From: Desulfovibrio sp. UBA2564
GTDB lineage: Bacteria > Desulfobacterota > Desulfovibrionia > Desulfovibrionales > Desulfovibrionaceae
Length of the DNA: 13,967 nt
Reading direction: 5' to 3'
Assembly (NCBI GenBank): GCA_002340305.1
Contig: DDLU01000187.1
Location: forward strand, 1 to 13,967
The position numbers and the translations under genes were made by a program. Shown here piece after piece: positions 6,318 to 12,599 of this stretch; the first letter of the stretch is position 1; each line of letters starts with the position of its first letter. The notes beneath the pieces are model-generated. The model ran no database searches. It had not been told where the DNA came from and saw only the letters and a program-made list of their open reading frames with translations.

Positions 6318-6641
6318 ATGGCTGAAATTTCAAAATTAGTTGGTGATAAGATCAGATCAATCAGGAAGGGTAGAGGTCTCACACAAGCCCAGCTCGGCCA
6401 CGAGGCGGACCTGAACGATAAATATATCAGTGAGATAGAAAGAGGTTCATCTAAAGTTACTGTGGATGCTCTAAACAAGATTGCCAATGGTTTGAAAGTT
6501 CCGGTCAAAGATATTCTAGACTTCGATGCAGTCCAGCCGACACGAAAAGAACTTGAAAAAGACTTGCTGTGGATGATCCAGAAAACCAGCGATGAACAAA
6601 TCATCTTCTTGCACAAGCTAGTCTCTGAAATTCTAAAATAA
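6318..6641 (+). CDS. XRE-family transcriptional regulator (107 aa)
   Basis: A 107-residue protein has a canonical lambda-Cro/CI-type HTH at about residues 8-66: KIRSIRKGRGLTQAQLGHEA, then NDKYISEIERGSSKVTVDAL and IANGLKVPVKDILDF. A short C-terminal helical extension (KDLLWMIQKTSDEQIIFLHK) is probably a dimerisation segment. AAGGAG precedes the ATG at good spacing. It has its own promoter and dyad about 140-170 bp upstream and a terminator right after the stop, so it is monocistronic. It probably controls itself and perhaps the leftward genes at 1-203, whose upstream region shares the ATAGG core. It looks like an island-maintenance regulator, not part of the Mu-like element. Confidence 0.85.
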   Translation: MAEISKLVGDKIRSIRKGRGLTQAQLGHEADLNDKYISEIERGSSKVTVDALNKIANGLKVPVKDILDFDAVQPTRKELEKDLLWMIQKTSDEQIIFLHKLVSEILK

Positions 6642-6655
6642 TGCGCTTCAAATTT

Positions 6656-6688
6656 AAAAGACCACCTCATCACGAAGTGGTCTTTTTT
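6656..6688. terminator. Bidirectional terminator between convergent genes
   Basis: AAAAGACCAC (6656-6665) pairs perfectly with GTGGTCTTTT (6677-6686), with T-runs on both strands. It lies between the XRE stop at 6641 and the stop of the leftward DUF6573-like gene at 6703 and can end both transcripts. Confidence 0.85.
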
Positions 6689-6702
6689 GATCAATACGAT
6701 CC

Positions 6703-7089
6703 TTACTCATCTTCCGGTTTACATATAGTCATGACCGGACTGCCGTCATCGTCTGGGCCAATGATCGCAACCACATGAGCTTTTTCAAGCTTCGGGCCTT
6801 CTTCCATCTGAAATAACACGTCGAAATAAACTCGACTACCATCCCACCTGCTACGGGCGCATATGGCAGCCATGTGTAAGAGGTCATGCAGACGACCTTC
6901 AACTGATTGCCCAAATCTTTTCATCTCCTTCGATGGAACAATATACTCATGGTAAAGACGGTCAGAAACTGCCGTAGGAACCTTGAAACCCACTTCTTTA
7001 GCCTGTTCGGTAACATCAATAAGAACCCCATCTTCAAGAGCTTGTTTCCGAGTATAGCTGTAAATCAATTCGAAACCTTCGCTATTCAT
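6703..7089 (-). CDS. DUF6573-like protein of mobile elements
   Basis: The 128-residue product opens with ELIYSYTRKQALEDGVLIDV and then has EVGFKVPTAVSDRLYHEY, the pattern I associate with DUF6573 proteins. These are small proteins common on plasmids and integrative elements whose biochemical role is not known. A middle segment (RLHDLLHMAAICARSR, about 67-82) is helical, and the C-terminal part (VYFDVLFQMEEGPK, then HVVAIIGPDDDGSPVMTICK) looks like beta-strands. GGAG lies seven bases before the ATG. The 5' leader contains a perfect 11-bp inverted repeat that overlaps this ribosome binding site, so expression may be controlled there. The family name is from memory of its motif and not from a search. 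Confidence 0.65.
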   Translation of the reverse strand: MNSEGFELIYSYTRKQALEDGVLIDVTEQAKEVGFKVPTAVSDRLYHEYIVPSKEMKRFGQSVEGRLHDLLHMAAICARSRWDGSRVYFDVLFQMEEGPKLEKAHVVAIIGPDDDGSPVMTICKPEDE

Positions 7090-7098
7090 CTTGAATCT

Positions 7099-7133
7099 CC
7101 TTTTAAGTTAATACTTTAAATCAACTTAAAAGG
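7099..7133. promoter_or_regulatory. Perfect 11-bp dyad overlapping the DUF6573-like ribosome binding site
   Basis: CCTTTTAAGTT (7099-7109) is the exact reverse complement of AACTTAAAAGG (7123-7133), with 13 bases between. In the leftward transcript the second arm ends in AAAAGG, the start of the AAAAGGAG ribosome binding site. The element can act as an RNA hairpin hiding that site or as a dimer-binding operator. CCTTTTAAG recurs at 8230-8238 upstream of the defence operon. Confidence 0.6.
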
Positions 7134-7232
7134 TTATCCTCGACGATTTCATCTGGTCACGACTGTTCCCGCATATTCTAAAAACTTCGATCCTACTTTT
7201 TTAGATAATGGATATATATTAAACAAAGTAAG

Positions 7233-7265
7233 AGCCGAGGACCCAAACATTTCGGGACCTCGGCT
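7233..7265 (-). terminator. Terminator of the leftward 153-aa gene
   Basis: AGCCGAGG (7233-7240) pairs with CCTCGGCT (7258-7265), with a further CCC/GGG inside an A-A mismatch and a nine-base loop. It lies 33 bases beyond the stop at 7298. On the reverse strand it is followed by a moderately T-rich stretch (CTTACTTTGTTTAA), so termination is likely but the U-tract is imperfect. Confidence 0.65.
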
Positions 7266-7297
7266 GTACTTAACGTATTATTTCTATGGATCAGCGA

Positions 7298-7759
7298 TTA
7301 TGCGGCTTCATCTTCAACAGGTGTCAGAATGATGTCCCTACCTTTCTTAGACACCTCATACTTCTCACCTACATGATTCGCCTCTTCTTCAGGGATGTCA
7401 CAACAAACTGATTCAATTAAGGTTTTACCAACCATAATACCTTTTTCATGGAATATAGCATATTGGGGCTTAGAACCTCCCGCCTTAACATCATCCACAA
7501 GCGTTACAAACTTACCGATCTTCTGGAGAGCTTCATTGAACATTATGGTTGAAACAGACTTTCCGCGACCGAGAATTTTGCAAATACGATCAGTCGAGGC
7601 TTTCGGTGAACTAGGATCATCAGCAAGACGCTCGTTAAGATACTCGACTACCAGAGCAAGCTTCTCCGCATGTTCCTCTCCTTCAAATTTCTTTCTGGAA
7701 TCACCTTTCTTCTCGACTACGTTCTCTACAACATTTTCATTATTAATTACTTCTGACAT
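7298..7759 (-). CDS. Unidentified island protein (153 aa), possible DNA-binding
   Basis: The 153-residue protein starts with a charged low-complexity segment containing NNENVVENVVEKK, then a helical region (EEHAEKLALVVEYLNERLAD). A possible HTH follows at about 52-82 (ASTDRICKILGRGKSVSTIM). The C-terminal YEVSKKGRDIILTPVEDE resembles the swapped-hairpin strand pattern of AbrB-type proteins, but only loosely. AAGGAT precedes the ATG. It lies upstream of the DUF6573-like gene in the same orientation, with a terminator and a separate leader between them, so they are probably separate transcripts. I do not recognise the family. Translation is likely from the ribosome binding site, composition and terminator. 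Confidence 0.7.
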   Translation of the reverse strand: MSEVINNENVVENVVEKKGDSRKKFEGEEHAEKLALVVEYLNERLADDPSSPKASTDRICKILGRGKSVSTIMFNEALQKIGKFVTLVDDVKAGGSKPQYAIFHEKGIMVGKTLIESVCCDIPEEEANHVGEKYEVSKKGRDIILTPVEDEAA

Positions 7760-8291
7760 CTTAAAAATCCTTTTCTCTTAATGTTCACTCAAACCCTCAG
7801 CATCAGGCCGCTGTTTTAACCTTCATGGGAGACATCTAATTTGAGTCGGGCTTGAACCATCAAAATACAAAGAGGATTGTCCCACGAAGCAGCTCTTTTC
7901 AGAACTTGATTCCATCATACGAACCTTTTTTAAGATAGCGAGGGAGAAAATGAAGATAAAAAACCTACGCTTTTCATTCAGAAGGTCGATTGATCGTTCA
8001 TCGATGTTTTGAGGAAGATAAGAGGAAGTTCTAAACCACTATTAAACTTTGAAAAATGGTTTTCACACCAACTGCCCCCCATGGTCCAAATTTCCCCCCT
8101 CCTTGAAATATTTTTTTTCCTTGCCCACCCAGTATTTTTGGATTGGAAGCGCAGGATATGGGGTATTTTGTGCGAATTAGGGGTGTAAAAATTCAATAAT
8201 TTGATCAAGTAAAATTTAAAACTTAACGTCCTTTTAAGAAAGGGATATAGGAATATGATTAATCTAAACATCATCTAAGGTCTTAACGAAC
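7760..8291. other. Long AT-rich intergenic region before the defence operon
   Basis: No convincing gene is present in these 532 bases. A 98-codon reverse frame at 7978-8274 has no ribosome binding site and an unconvincing composition. A 20-codon forward frame at 7950 (MKIKNLRFSFRRSIDRSSMF) follows GAGGGAG and might be a leader peptide, but nothing else supports it. Two C6 runs (8075-8080 and 8094-8099) are notable. The region must contain the divergent promoters for the 153-residue gene and the defence operon. Confidence 0.5.
8220..8252 (+). promoter_or_regulatory. Candidate control site of the defence operon
   Basis: AACTTAA (8220-8226) and CCTTTTAAG (8230-8238) are the same half-sites as in the perfect dyad at 7099-7133. 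GGATATAGG (8243-8251) repeats nine bases found at 283-291 in the tandem repeat block. All lie 40-70 bp before the ATG at 8292. A shared island regulator could bind both places. No clear -35/-10 pair is visible. Confidence 0.35.
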
Positions 8292-10337
8292 ATGACAAGC
8301 ACAGCACTTCAAGGAAATATTCAGGTTGGAACGGAAGGAATTAAGCACAACCTGAGAAAATTCAAAGTCCACCAAGCAATAGCTGAATATATTTGGAATG
8401 GCTTTGACGCAGGTGCTACCCAAATAGACATAGAATTTACGACGTTTGATGAGACAGGAGTAATTAGACAACTTAAGATCAGCGACGATGGTTCCGGTAT
8501 CAAACAAGATGAATTGAAACAAAAATTTGAACCATTCCTTGAGTCAAACAAAAAAGAACACTCCCCGACAGCGCGCAACACAGGAAGCCTAATTAAAGGC
8601 AAGAATGGAGTTGGTCGATTAACTTTTTTTCATTTTTCAGAAAACGCTATATGGGAAACAGTTTATAGATCAAAACAAGGCAACAAGAAATATCAAATCA
8701 ATGTTGATGCCAGCAACTTAAAACATTATGTGGCTACACAAGAGTCTAACACAAAATCTCAAACTGGAACAACAGTTACATTTTCAAACATTTACAACCT
8801 AGAAGCTGGATTCAAACTTATACATGACTACATCTTAAAAGAATTCTCATGGTTTATTAAACTACATGAATGTAGAAATTACAAAATCACAATCAATGGA
8901 GAAGAGCTAAAGTTTGACAACATTATCAAGCTTGAAGATTCAAAATTACTGACAGTTGGAGAATATGAATTTAATACACGAATTGTCATTTGGAAAAGAC
9001 AACTCAACAAAGAGTACTCTAAATTTTATTACTCAACAGACGATGGAAGTTTAAAGCTTAGAGAAACAACATCATTTAACAACAAAGGAGATGGGTTTCA
9101 TCATAGTATTTTTATATCAAGTTCATACTTCAACAACTTTGTGTATGAGAAGAAAAAAGAGAACAAAGAACTAGATGAGTTATTCACAAATCATAGTCCA
9201 ACATTTTTAGACCTTAAAGGGCAATTAAACACTTTAATAGCTGACAAACGTAGAGAATTTATAGCAGAGAGAACAAACATACTTGTTGATAGCTATGAAC
9301 AGGAAGGAGTGTTTCCAAAAGTTAATACTTCCAACAAACTAGATTCAATAAGACACGATCAGCTTAGAAATATTGTTGGAGGTCTATACCAAGTTGAACC
9401 GGCTCTATTTAACTCGCTCAGCATCCCCCAGAAAAAAACCCTTGTTCGATTACTTGATGTAGTTCAAGTCGGGCAAGGCGTTGATGATCTTTTTGAAATC
9501 ATAAAAGAAGTCATAGATTTAAATGAAAAGCAAAAAAAAGAACTTGCTGAATTGCTAAAAGTAACGACCATGTCTTCAATCATTAAGACAATTAAAGTCA
9601 TCAAAGACAGATACCATGCGATTGAAGTTCTGGAACAATTAGTTTTCAATGAGAATAGAAAAGCAAACGAAGTCGATCATGTTCAAAAATTCATTGAACA
9701 ACATTACTGGATATTTGGTGAACAATACAATCTCGTTACCGCCGCAGAACCAAGCTTTGTCGAAGGTCTAAAACGTTTTAGATACATTCTAGATGGATTC
9801 AAAAATCCACCTAAAGAGGCTGAAATAGATCACGAACACATGTACAAAGAACCAGATATTTTTATGATTCGGCAAGACTTTGTTGAAGGAAAACGAAAAT
9901 GTATATTGGTAGAACTAAAACATCCCAAAAAACCTTTGGGAGACAAAGAATTTAGTCAGGTAAAGAAGTATTTAAAAGTAGTAACAGCAACGGATCAATT
10001 CAACGGTGACGATATCATTTGGGAATTTCATTTAGTTGGAAATAGATTCACAAGGGATAATGATGAAATTCCTAATGCGATTGAATCAACCAAGCAATAT
10101 GGCAAGAAAAATCTAGCCGTAGTTAGCCATGCCCATAACTATGAAGTTTACGTTCAGAAATGGAGTGACATAAAAGTTGAGCTTGAACATCGTCTACGGT
10201 TTTTACAAGAACAATTAGAACTTCAACGAGAAAGCCTAGTTCCTCCGGCTAATGAAGATGCTGATGAACTGGTAGAAAATTCTCAAAATTCAGCATCCCG
10301 CCCCAAAGAGATGGAGTTCGCCGAAAAAACGAACTAG
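8292..10337 (+). CDS. GHKL ATPase fused to Shedu-type (DUF4263) nuclease
   Basis: This 681-residue protein begins with a complete GHKL/Bergerat ATPase. The N-box is EYIWNGFDAGA (E32, N36, D39), motif G1 is DDGSGI at 65-70, motif G2 is GKNGVGR at 103-109, and motif G3 is TGTTVTF at 158-164. A transducer-like and helical middle follows (about 170-455). The C-terminal part, about 463-620, has the Shedu/DUF4263 pattern: FIEQHYWIFGEQYN, then PDIFMI with D522, then ILVELKHP with E541 and K543, and the downstream FSQVKKY. Together these form a PD-(D/E)xK nuclease centre. The tail (620-681) is a coiled coil plus an acidic end. Shedu is an established anti-phage nuclease family with varied N-terminal domains; here ATP-driven dimer clamping could gate cleavage. 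It is followed after 27 bases by the HEPN-like gene. AAGG lies about 12 bases before the ATG. The gene is markedly more AT-rich than the Mu-like genes. Confidence 0.85.
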   Translation: MTSTALQGNIQVGTEGIKHNLRKFKVHQAIAEYIWNGFDAGATQIDIEFTTFDETGVIRQLKISDDGSGIKQDELKQKFEPFLESNKKEHSPTARNTGSLIKGKNGVGRLTFFHFSENAIWETVYRSKQGNKKYQINVDASNLKHYVATQESNTKSQTGTTVTFSNIYNLEAGFKLIHDYILKEFSWFIKLHECRNYKITINGEELKFDNIIKLEDSKLLTVGEYEFNTRIVIWKRQLNKEYSKFYYSTDDGSLKLRETTSFNNKGDGFHHSIFISSSYFNNFVYEKKKENKELDELFTNHSPTFLDLKGQLNTLIADKRREFIAERTNILVDSYEQEGVFPKVNTSNKLDSIRHDQLRNIVGGLYQVEPALFNSLSIPQKKTLVRLLDVVQVGQGVDDLFEIIKEVIDLNEKQKKELAELLKVTTMSSIIKTIKVIKDRYHAIEVLEQLVFNENRKANEVDHVQKFIEQHYWIFGEQYNLVTAAEPSFVEGLKRFRYILDGFKNPPKEAEIDHEHMYKEPDIFMIRQDFVEGKRKCILVELKHPKKPLGDKEFSQVKKYLKVVTATDQFNGDDIIWEFHLVGNRFTRDNDEIPNAIESTKQYGKKNLAVVSHAHNYEVYVQKWSDIKVELEHRLRFLQEQLELQRESLVPPANEDADELVENSQNSASRPKEMEFAEKTN

Positions 10338-10364
10338 AAACAACATGCATTATAAGAGACTTAA

Positions 10365-11480
10365 ATGTTATTAAACATAAAAGATAAAACAGATCTTATC
10401 GTATATAGTTATGAGCACATGGACGACCTTTCCTTTGTTGGGAGTCCAAAAACTTATGCGGCGTCATATCTTTTTGAAGAAATTACAGATGAGAAGATCG
10501 AAAAAGCTGAATCATTAGTAAAAGAAAAACTTTTTGAAAGTGGCTGGGAAGGAGATGGAACTCTAGGAATAATCTGGCTACCTCCGTTTGTATTAACCAA
10601 TCCTGATACGTATGGTCTTTATGTTTGGCATGTAAAACAATCCAATAATGGAACTTCGTGGATTGCCTCAACAACCCCCCTTCACTTCAAAGAGCTAGCG
10701 TGGCAAAATCGAAAAACACCTAAAGGTCGACCTGTTCATATTTTACAAACCAATTGTGAACATATTACTGACACCATTAAAGAAATGACCGACAAGTTAA
10801 CGAAAAGACTATCGCAACTAAAAACGATTGAAGATAGCAAAGAGAAAGATTCAATCAGTAGCATAATAATTGAACATACTTATTGCCTTTTAGTTCAAGA
10901 ATTTCAAAGTTTCTTAGATGATTGCTACCTTGTCCTTCTTCAAGAATCCATGACTGAAGGAAACTTCTTCAACATCAAACTTCCATTACCAAAAGCAAAA
11001 TTTTCAATAGATACAGATGGAATTGATCATCCCCATATGATGGGTGAAGATATGGAAAATTGGCTAATCAAACAGCAGATAATTTCATCTATATGGAAAG
11101 CATTTATGTTTGAATCTTTTCAATTGCGAGTATCAGCAATTCCCAAAAGTGTTGGCCTAAAGTGGGATTCTCGCATAACACAACACTTACGTACAGCAGC
11201 AGTAATACGTAACTGTTTTCAGCATCATTTCGGTCAATTAAGCGGAGATTGCTTAAAGGTTCTAGGAAAAGATGTTAAAATGATTTCAATCTGTTCAGGA
11301 GGTAAAGAAATCAATATTAACAAATGGGAAATGATAGATATACATCCTGATGAATTTTTATCTCTTTGTAGAACAATTACTGAAGCAGTTAATATGTTGA
11401 GCAACCATGTCCATGAGCATATTAGAAAAAGATATTATGTCTCTGAAAATCATACTACGATTCCCAAACTTTTCAGCTAG
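10365..11480 (+). CDS. HEPN-like protein of unknown family, partner of the GHKL-Shedu gene
   Basis: A 371-residue protein starts 27 bases after the nuclease gene, with AAGAGA before the ATG, so the two form an operon. I do not recognise the N-terminal about 125 residues, which include GIIWLPPFVLTNP and LYVWHVKQSNNGTSWIAS and look alpha/beta. The rest is helical: residues about 130-200 form long helices and about 230-350 a helical bundle. That bundle carries R282-N-C-F-Q-H287 in RTAAVIRNCFQHHFGQL, matching the Rx4-6H signature of HEPN RNases, with the common R-N-x3-H form. By analogy it may cleave RNA or act as a structural HEPN subunit during infection. There are no membrane segments. The gene is AT-rich like its partner. 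The HEPN call rests on one motif in a helical context and needs profile support. Confidence 0.6.
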   Translation: MLLNIKDKTDLIVYSYEHMDDLSFVGSPKTYAASYLFEEITDEKIEKAESLVKEKLFESGWEGDGTLGIIWLPPFVLTNPDTYGLYVWHVKQSNNGTSWIASTTPLHFKELAWQNRKTPKGRPVHILQTNCEHITDTIKEMTDKLTKRLSQLKTIEDSKEKDSISSIIIEHTYCLLVQEFQSFLDDCYLVLLQESMTEGNFFNIKLPLPKAKFSIDTDGIDHPHMMGEDMENWLIKQQIISSIWKAFMFESFQLRVSAIPKSVGLKWDSRITQHLRTAAVIRNCFQHHFGQLSGDCLKVLGKDVKMISICSGGKEININKWEMIDIHPDEFLSLCRTITEAVNMLSNHVHEHIRKRYYVSENHTTIPKLFS

Positions 11481-11633
11481 AGATTGTACGGTAAGACATA
11501 GCTTTCCATGTCCCGCAGGACCGAGCAAAACACGGGGAACCGTTTACCCCCAAAAATCCCTAAAATTCTCGGAAAACATGTTCTCAACGTCAAAAATTAT
11601 TCAATTAATTCAATGGTTGTCACATCCAAGAAC
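11481..11633. other. Non-coding stretch between the defence operon and the attachment site
   Basis: About 150 bases with no supported gene and no clear terminator after the HEPN-like stop. Short forward frames here run through the tRNA fragment and lack ribosome binding sites. This is presumably the island terminus, up to the tRNA-derived crossover sequence. Confidence 0.4.
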
Positions 11634-11681
11634 GGCTTTGGGAGCAAGATGCCGGGGGTTCAAATCCTCCTGCTCCGACCA
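11634..11681 (+). other. 3' fragment of tRNA-Pro(UGG): island attachment site (att)
   Basis: The sequence reads as the 3' part of a tRNA: anticodon loop TTTGGGA (11637-11643, anticodon TGG, G37), a 5-base variable loop, T-arm GGGGG-TTCAAAT-CCTCC (11654-11670), acceptor strand TGCTCCG (11671-11677), A73 and encoded CCA (11679-11681). The 5' half is missing: the preceding bases do not pair with the anticodon stem or acceptor strand. A roughly 48-bp tRNA 3' end with no tRNA is what a distal att site looks like after integration into a tRNA-Pro gene. On this strand the island should lie to the left. The intact tRNA and integrase would be outside this window. Confidence 0.8.
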
Positions 11682-11689
11682 GTAAATTC

Positions 11690-11724
11690 AAGCCTTTACG
11701 TTATACTTTACGTAAGGGCTTTTT
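11690..11724 (+). terminator. Terminator following the tRNA-Pro fragment
   Basis: AAGCCTTTACGT (11690-11701) pairs with ACGTAAGGGCTT (11710-11721), 12 pairs including one G-U, with an eight-base loop and a run of T residues ending at 11724. It is probably the original terminator of the tRNA gene, now on the chromosomal side of the att site. Confidence 0.8.
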
Positions 11725-11772
11725 CGTTGTTGGGGCCTCAATTGGGGACTTTTTAAAAATGAGAAACAAAAC

Positions 11773-11811
11773 GTGATGAGATTGCCTAAGTATCGACGCA
11801 GGCTTCATCAC
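11773..11811. repeat. Interrupted inverted repeat
   Basis: GTGATGA (11773-11779) pairs with TCATCAC (11805-11811) and GCCT (11784-11787) with AGGC (11800-11803). It lies in the otherwise empty region between the tRNA terminator and the leftward gene's terminator. There is no strong U-tract on either side. It may be a degenerate terminator. I see nothing else between 11725 and 11918. Confidence 0.35.
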
Positions 11812-11918
11812 AATTTTAACGTATATTTTAAGACACATAGACTAAAACTGCATTTTCTATCTAAATACATTCTTAACATCAGTAGACTTGGCTGAAGAGC
11901 AAGATGCTCACCTGAATG

Positions 11919-11946
11919 GAAAAGCCAGCCTCAGGGGAGACTGGCT
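11919..11946 (-). terminator. Terminator of the RHS-linked leftward operon
   Basis: AGCCAGCCTC (11923-11932) pairs with GAGACTGGCT (11937-11946), ten pairs including one G-U, around a four-base loop. On the reverse strand it is followed by TTTTCC. It lies just beyond the stop codon at 11955. Confidence 0.75.
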
Positions 11947-11954
11947 TACAGTGG

Positions 11955-12599
11955 TTAATAACCTTCAATAGAGAATAAGACTATTGGTGCATTTGAATTC
12001 AAGCGTTCTTTACGAATCAATCCCAAACCTTCAGCAAATACATCTAGTTCCTTACGCCCATCTCCGTCTGCACCATAACTTGTTTCTATAAACAATAACT
12101 TGCGGGACTTACCGAGCAAGGTACGTGTTTCACGCTTAACAATGTGAGAAACCATTTTCGTTCTTCCCTTGAGGGAAGCCCTATAGTTAATCCATTCATC
12201 ACTTGTAAAGTCTATCAGAATGCTTTTCTTACCAGCCCAATTTAAACTGGTTAGAATAAGTTTACCGTCCTGCGCTTGCAATGTGTACCTATTTACAAAA
12301 TCTTTTTTTCCCTTAATGACTTGCACAACTTCAGGTGGAATGTTGGATTTTCCTATATACCTTTTTGGGACTCTGCTAGGTGCTAATCGCTCTCTTTCCT
12401 CAACATGATAGACACCATCGTCTGAAACATGAACACATGTTTTATTTCGATAAGTATCTTCATAAACCTCCAGTGTGATCGTTTCACCCGCAGGTGGACC
12501 CAAGAAAACTGACGCATCAGAATAGGCCCAAACAAATTGACCAAAAAGGACAATAATTACTACCGTTATGCTAATCCTTACTAATTTCAATTGTTTCAC
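11955..12599 (-). CDS. Exported or membrane-anchored protein, candidate immunity partner of the RHS tip
   Basis: From a GTG at 12597-12599 the product is 214 residues with a clear export signal: a basic start (VKQLKLVR), a hydrophobic core (ISITVVIIVLFGQFVWA) and a small-residue AYS site. An ATG at 12641 would add 14 residues and a second hydrophobic stretch, which is less natural. The mature part is rich in charged residues and strands (for example KRYIGKSNIPPEVVQVIKGK, and ETSYGADGDGRKELDVFAEG near the end). I recognise no family. It overlaps the 3' end of the RHS frame by 29 bases, the usual place for an immunity gene behind an RHS toxin tip, and ends in a terminator. Export would suit protection against a periplasmic or membrane-acting toxin, but that is conjecture. 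Confidence 0.65.
   Translation of the reverse strand: MKQLKLVRISITVVIIVLFGQFVWAYSDASVFLGPPAGETITLEVYEDTYRNKTCVHVSDDGVYHVEERERLAPSRVPKRYIGKSNIPPEVVQVIKGKKDFVNRYTLQAQDGKLILTSLNWAGKKSILIDFTSDEWINYRASLKGRTKMVSHIVKRETRTLLGKSRKLLFIETSYGADGDGRKELDVFAEGLGLIRKERLNSNAPIVLFSIEGY

Noticed and set aside
7950..8012. Possible 20-codon leader peptide (MKIKNLRFSFRRSIDRSSMF)
   Set aside because: A purine-rich site precedes the ATG, but there is no attenuator structure or conservation evidence.
8075..8130. G-quadruplex on the reverse strand
   Set aside because: G-runs are present, but loops of about 13 and 24 bases are too long for a convincing quadruplex.
7978..8274. A 98-codon reverse frame
   Set aside because: No ribosome binding site, AT-driven composition, and no recognisable domain. 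It lies in the promoter region of the defence operon.
11634..11681. A functional tRNA-Pro gene
   Set aside because: The acceptor 5' strand, D-arm and 5' anticodon stem are absent, so it cannot fold as a tRNA.
11508..11756. Forward frames across the tRNA fragment
   Set aside because: They read through the tRNA 3' end and its terminator and have no ribosome binding site.
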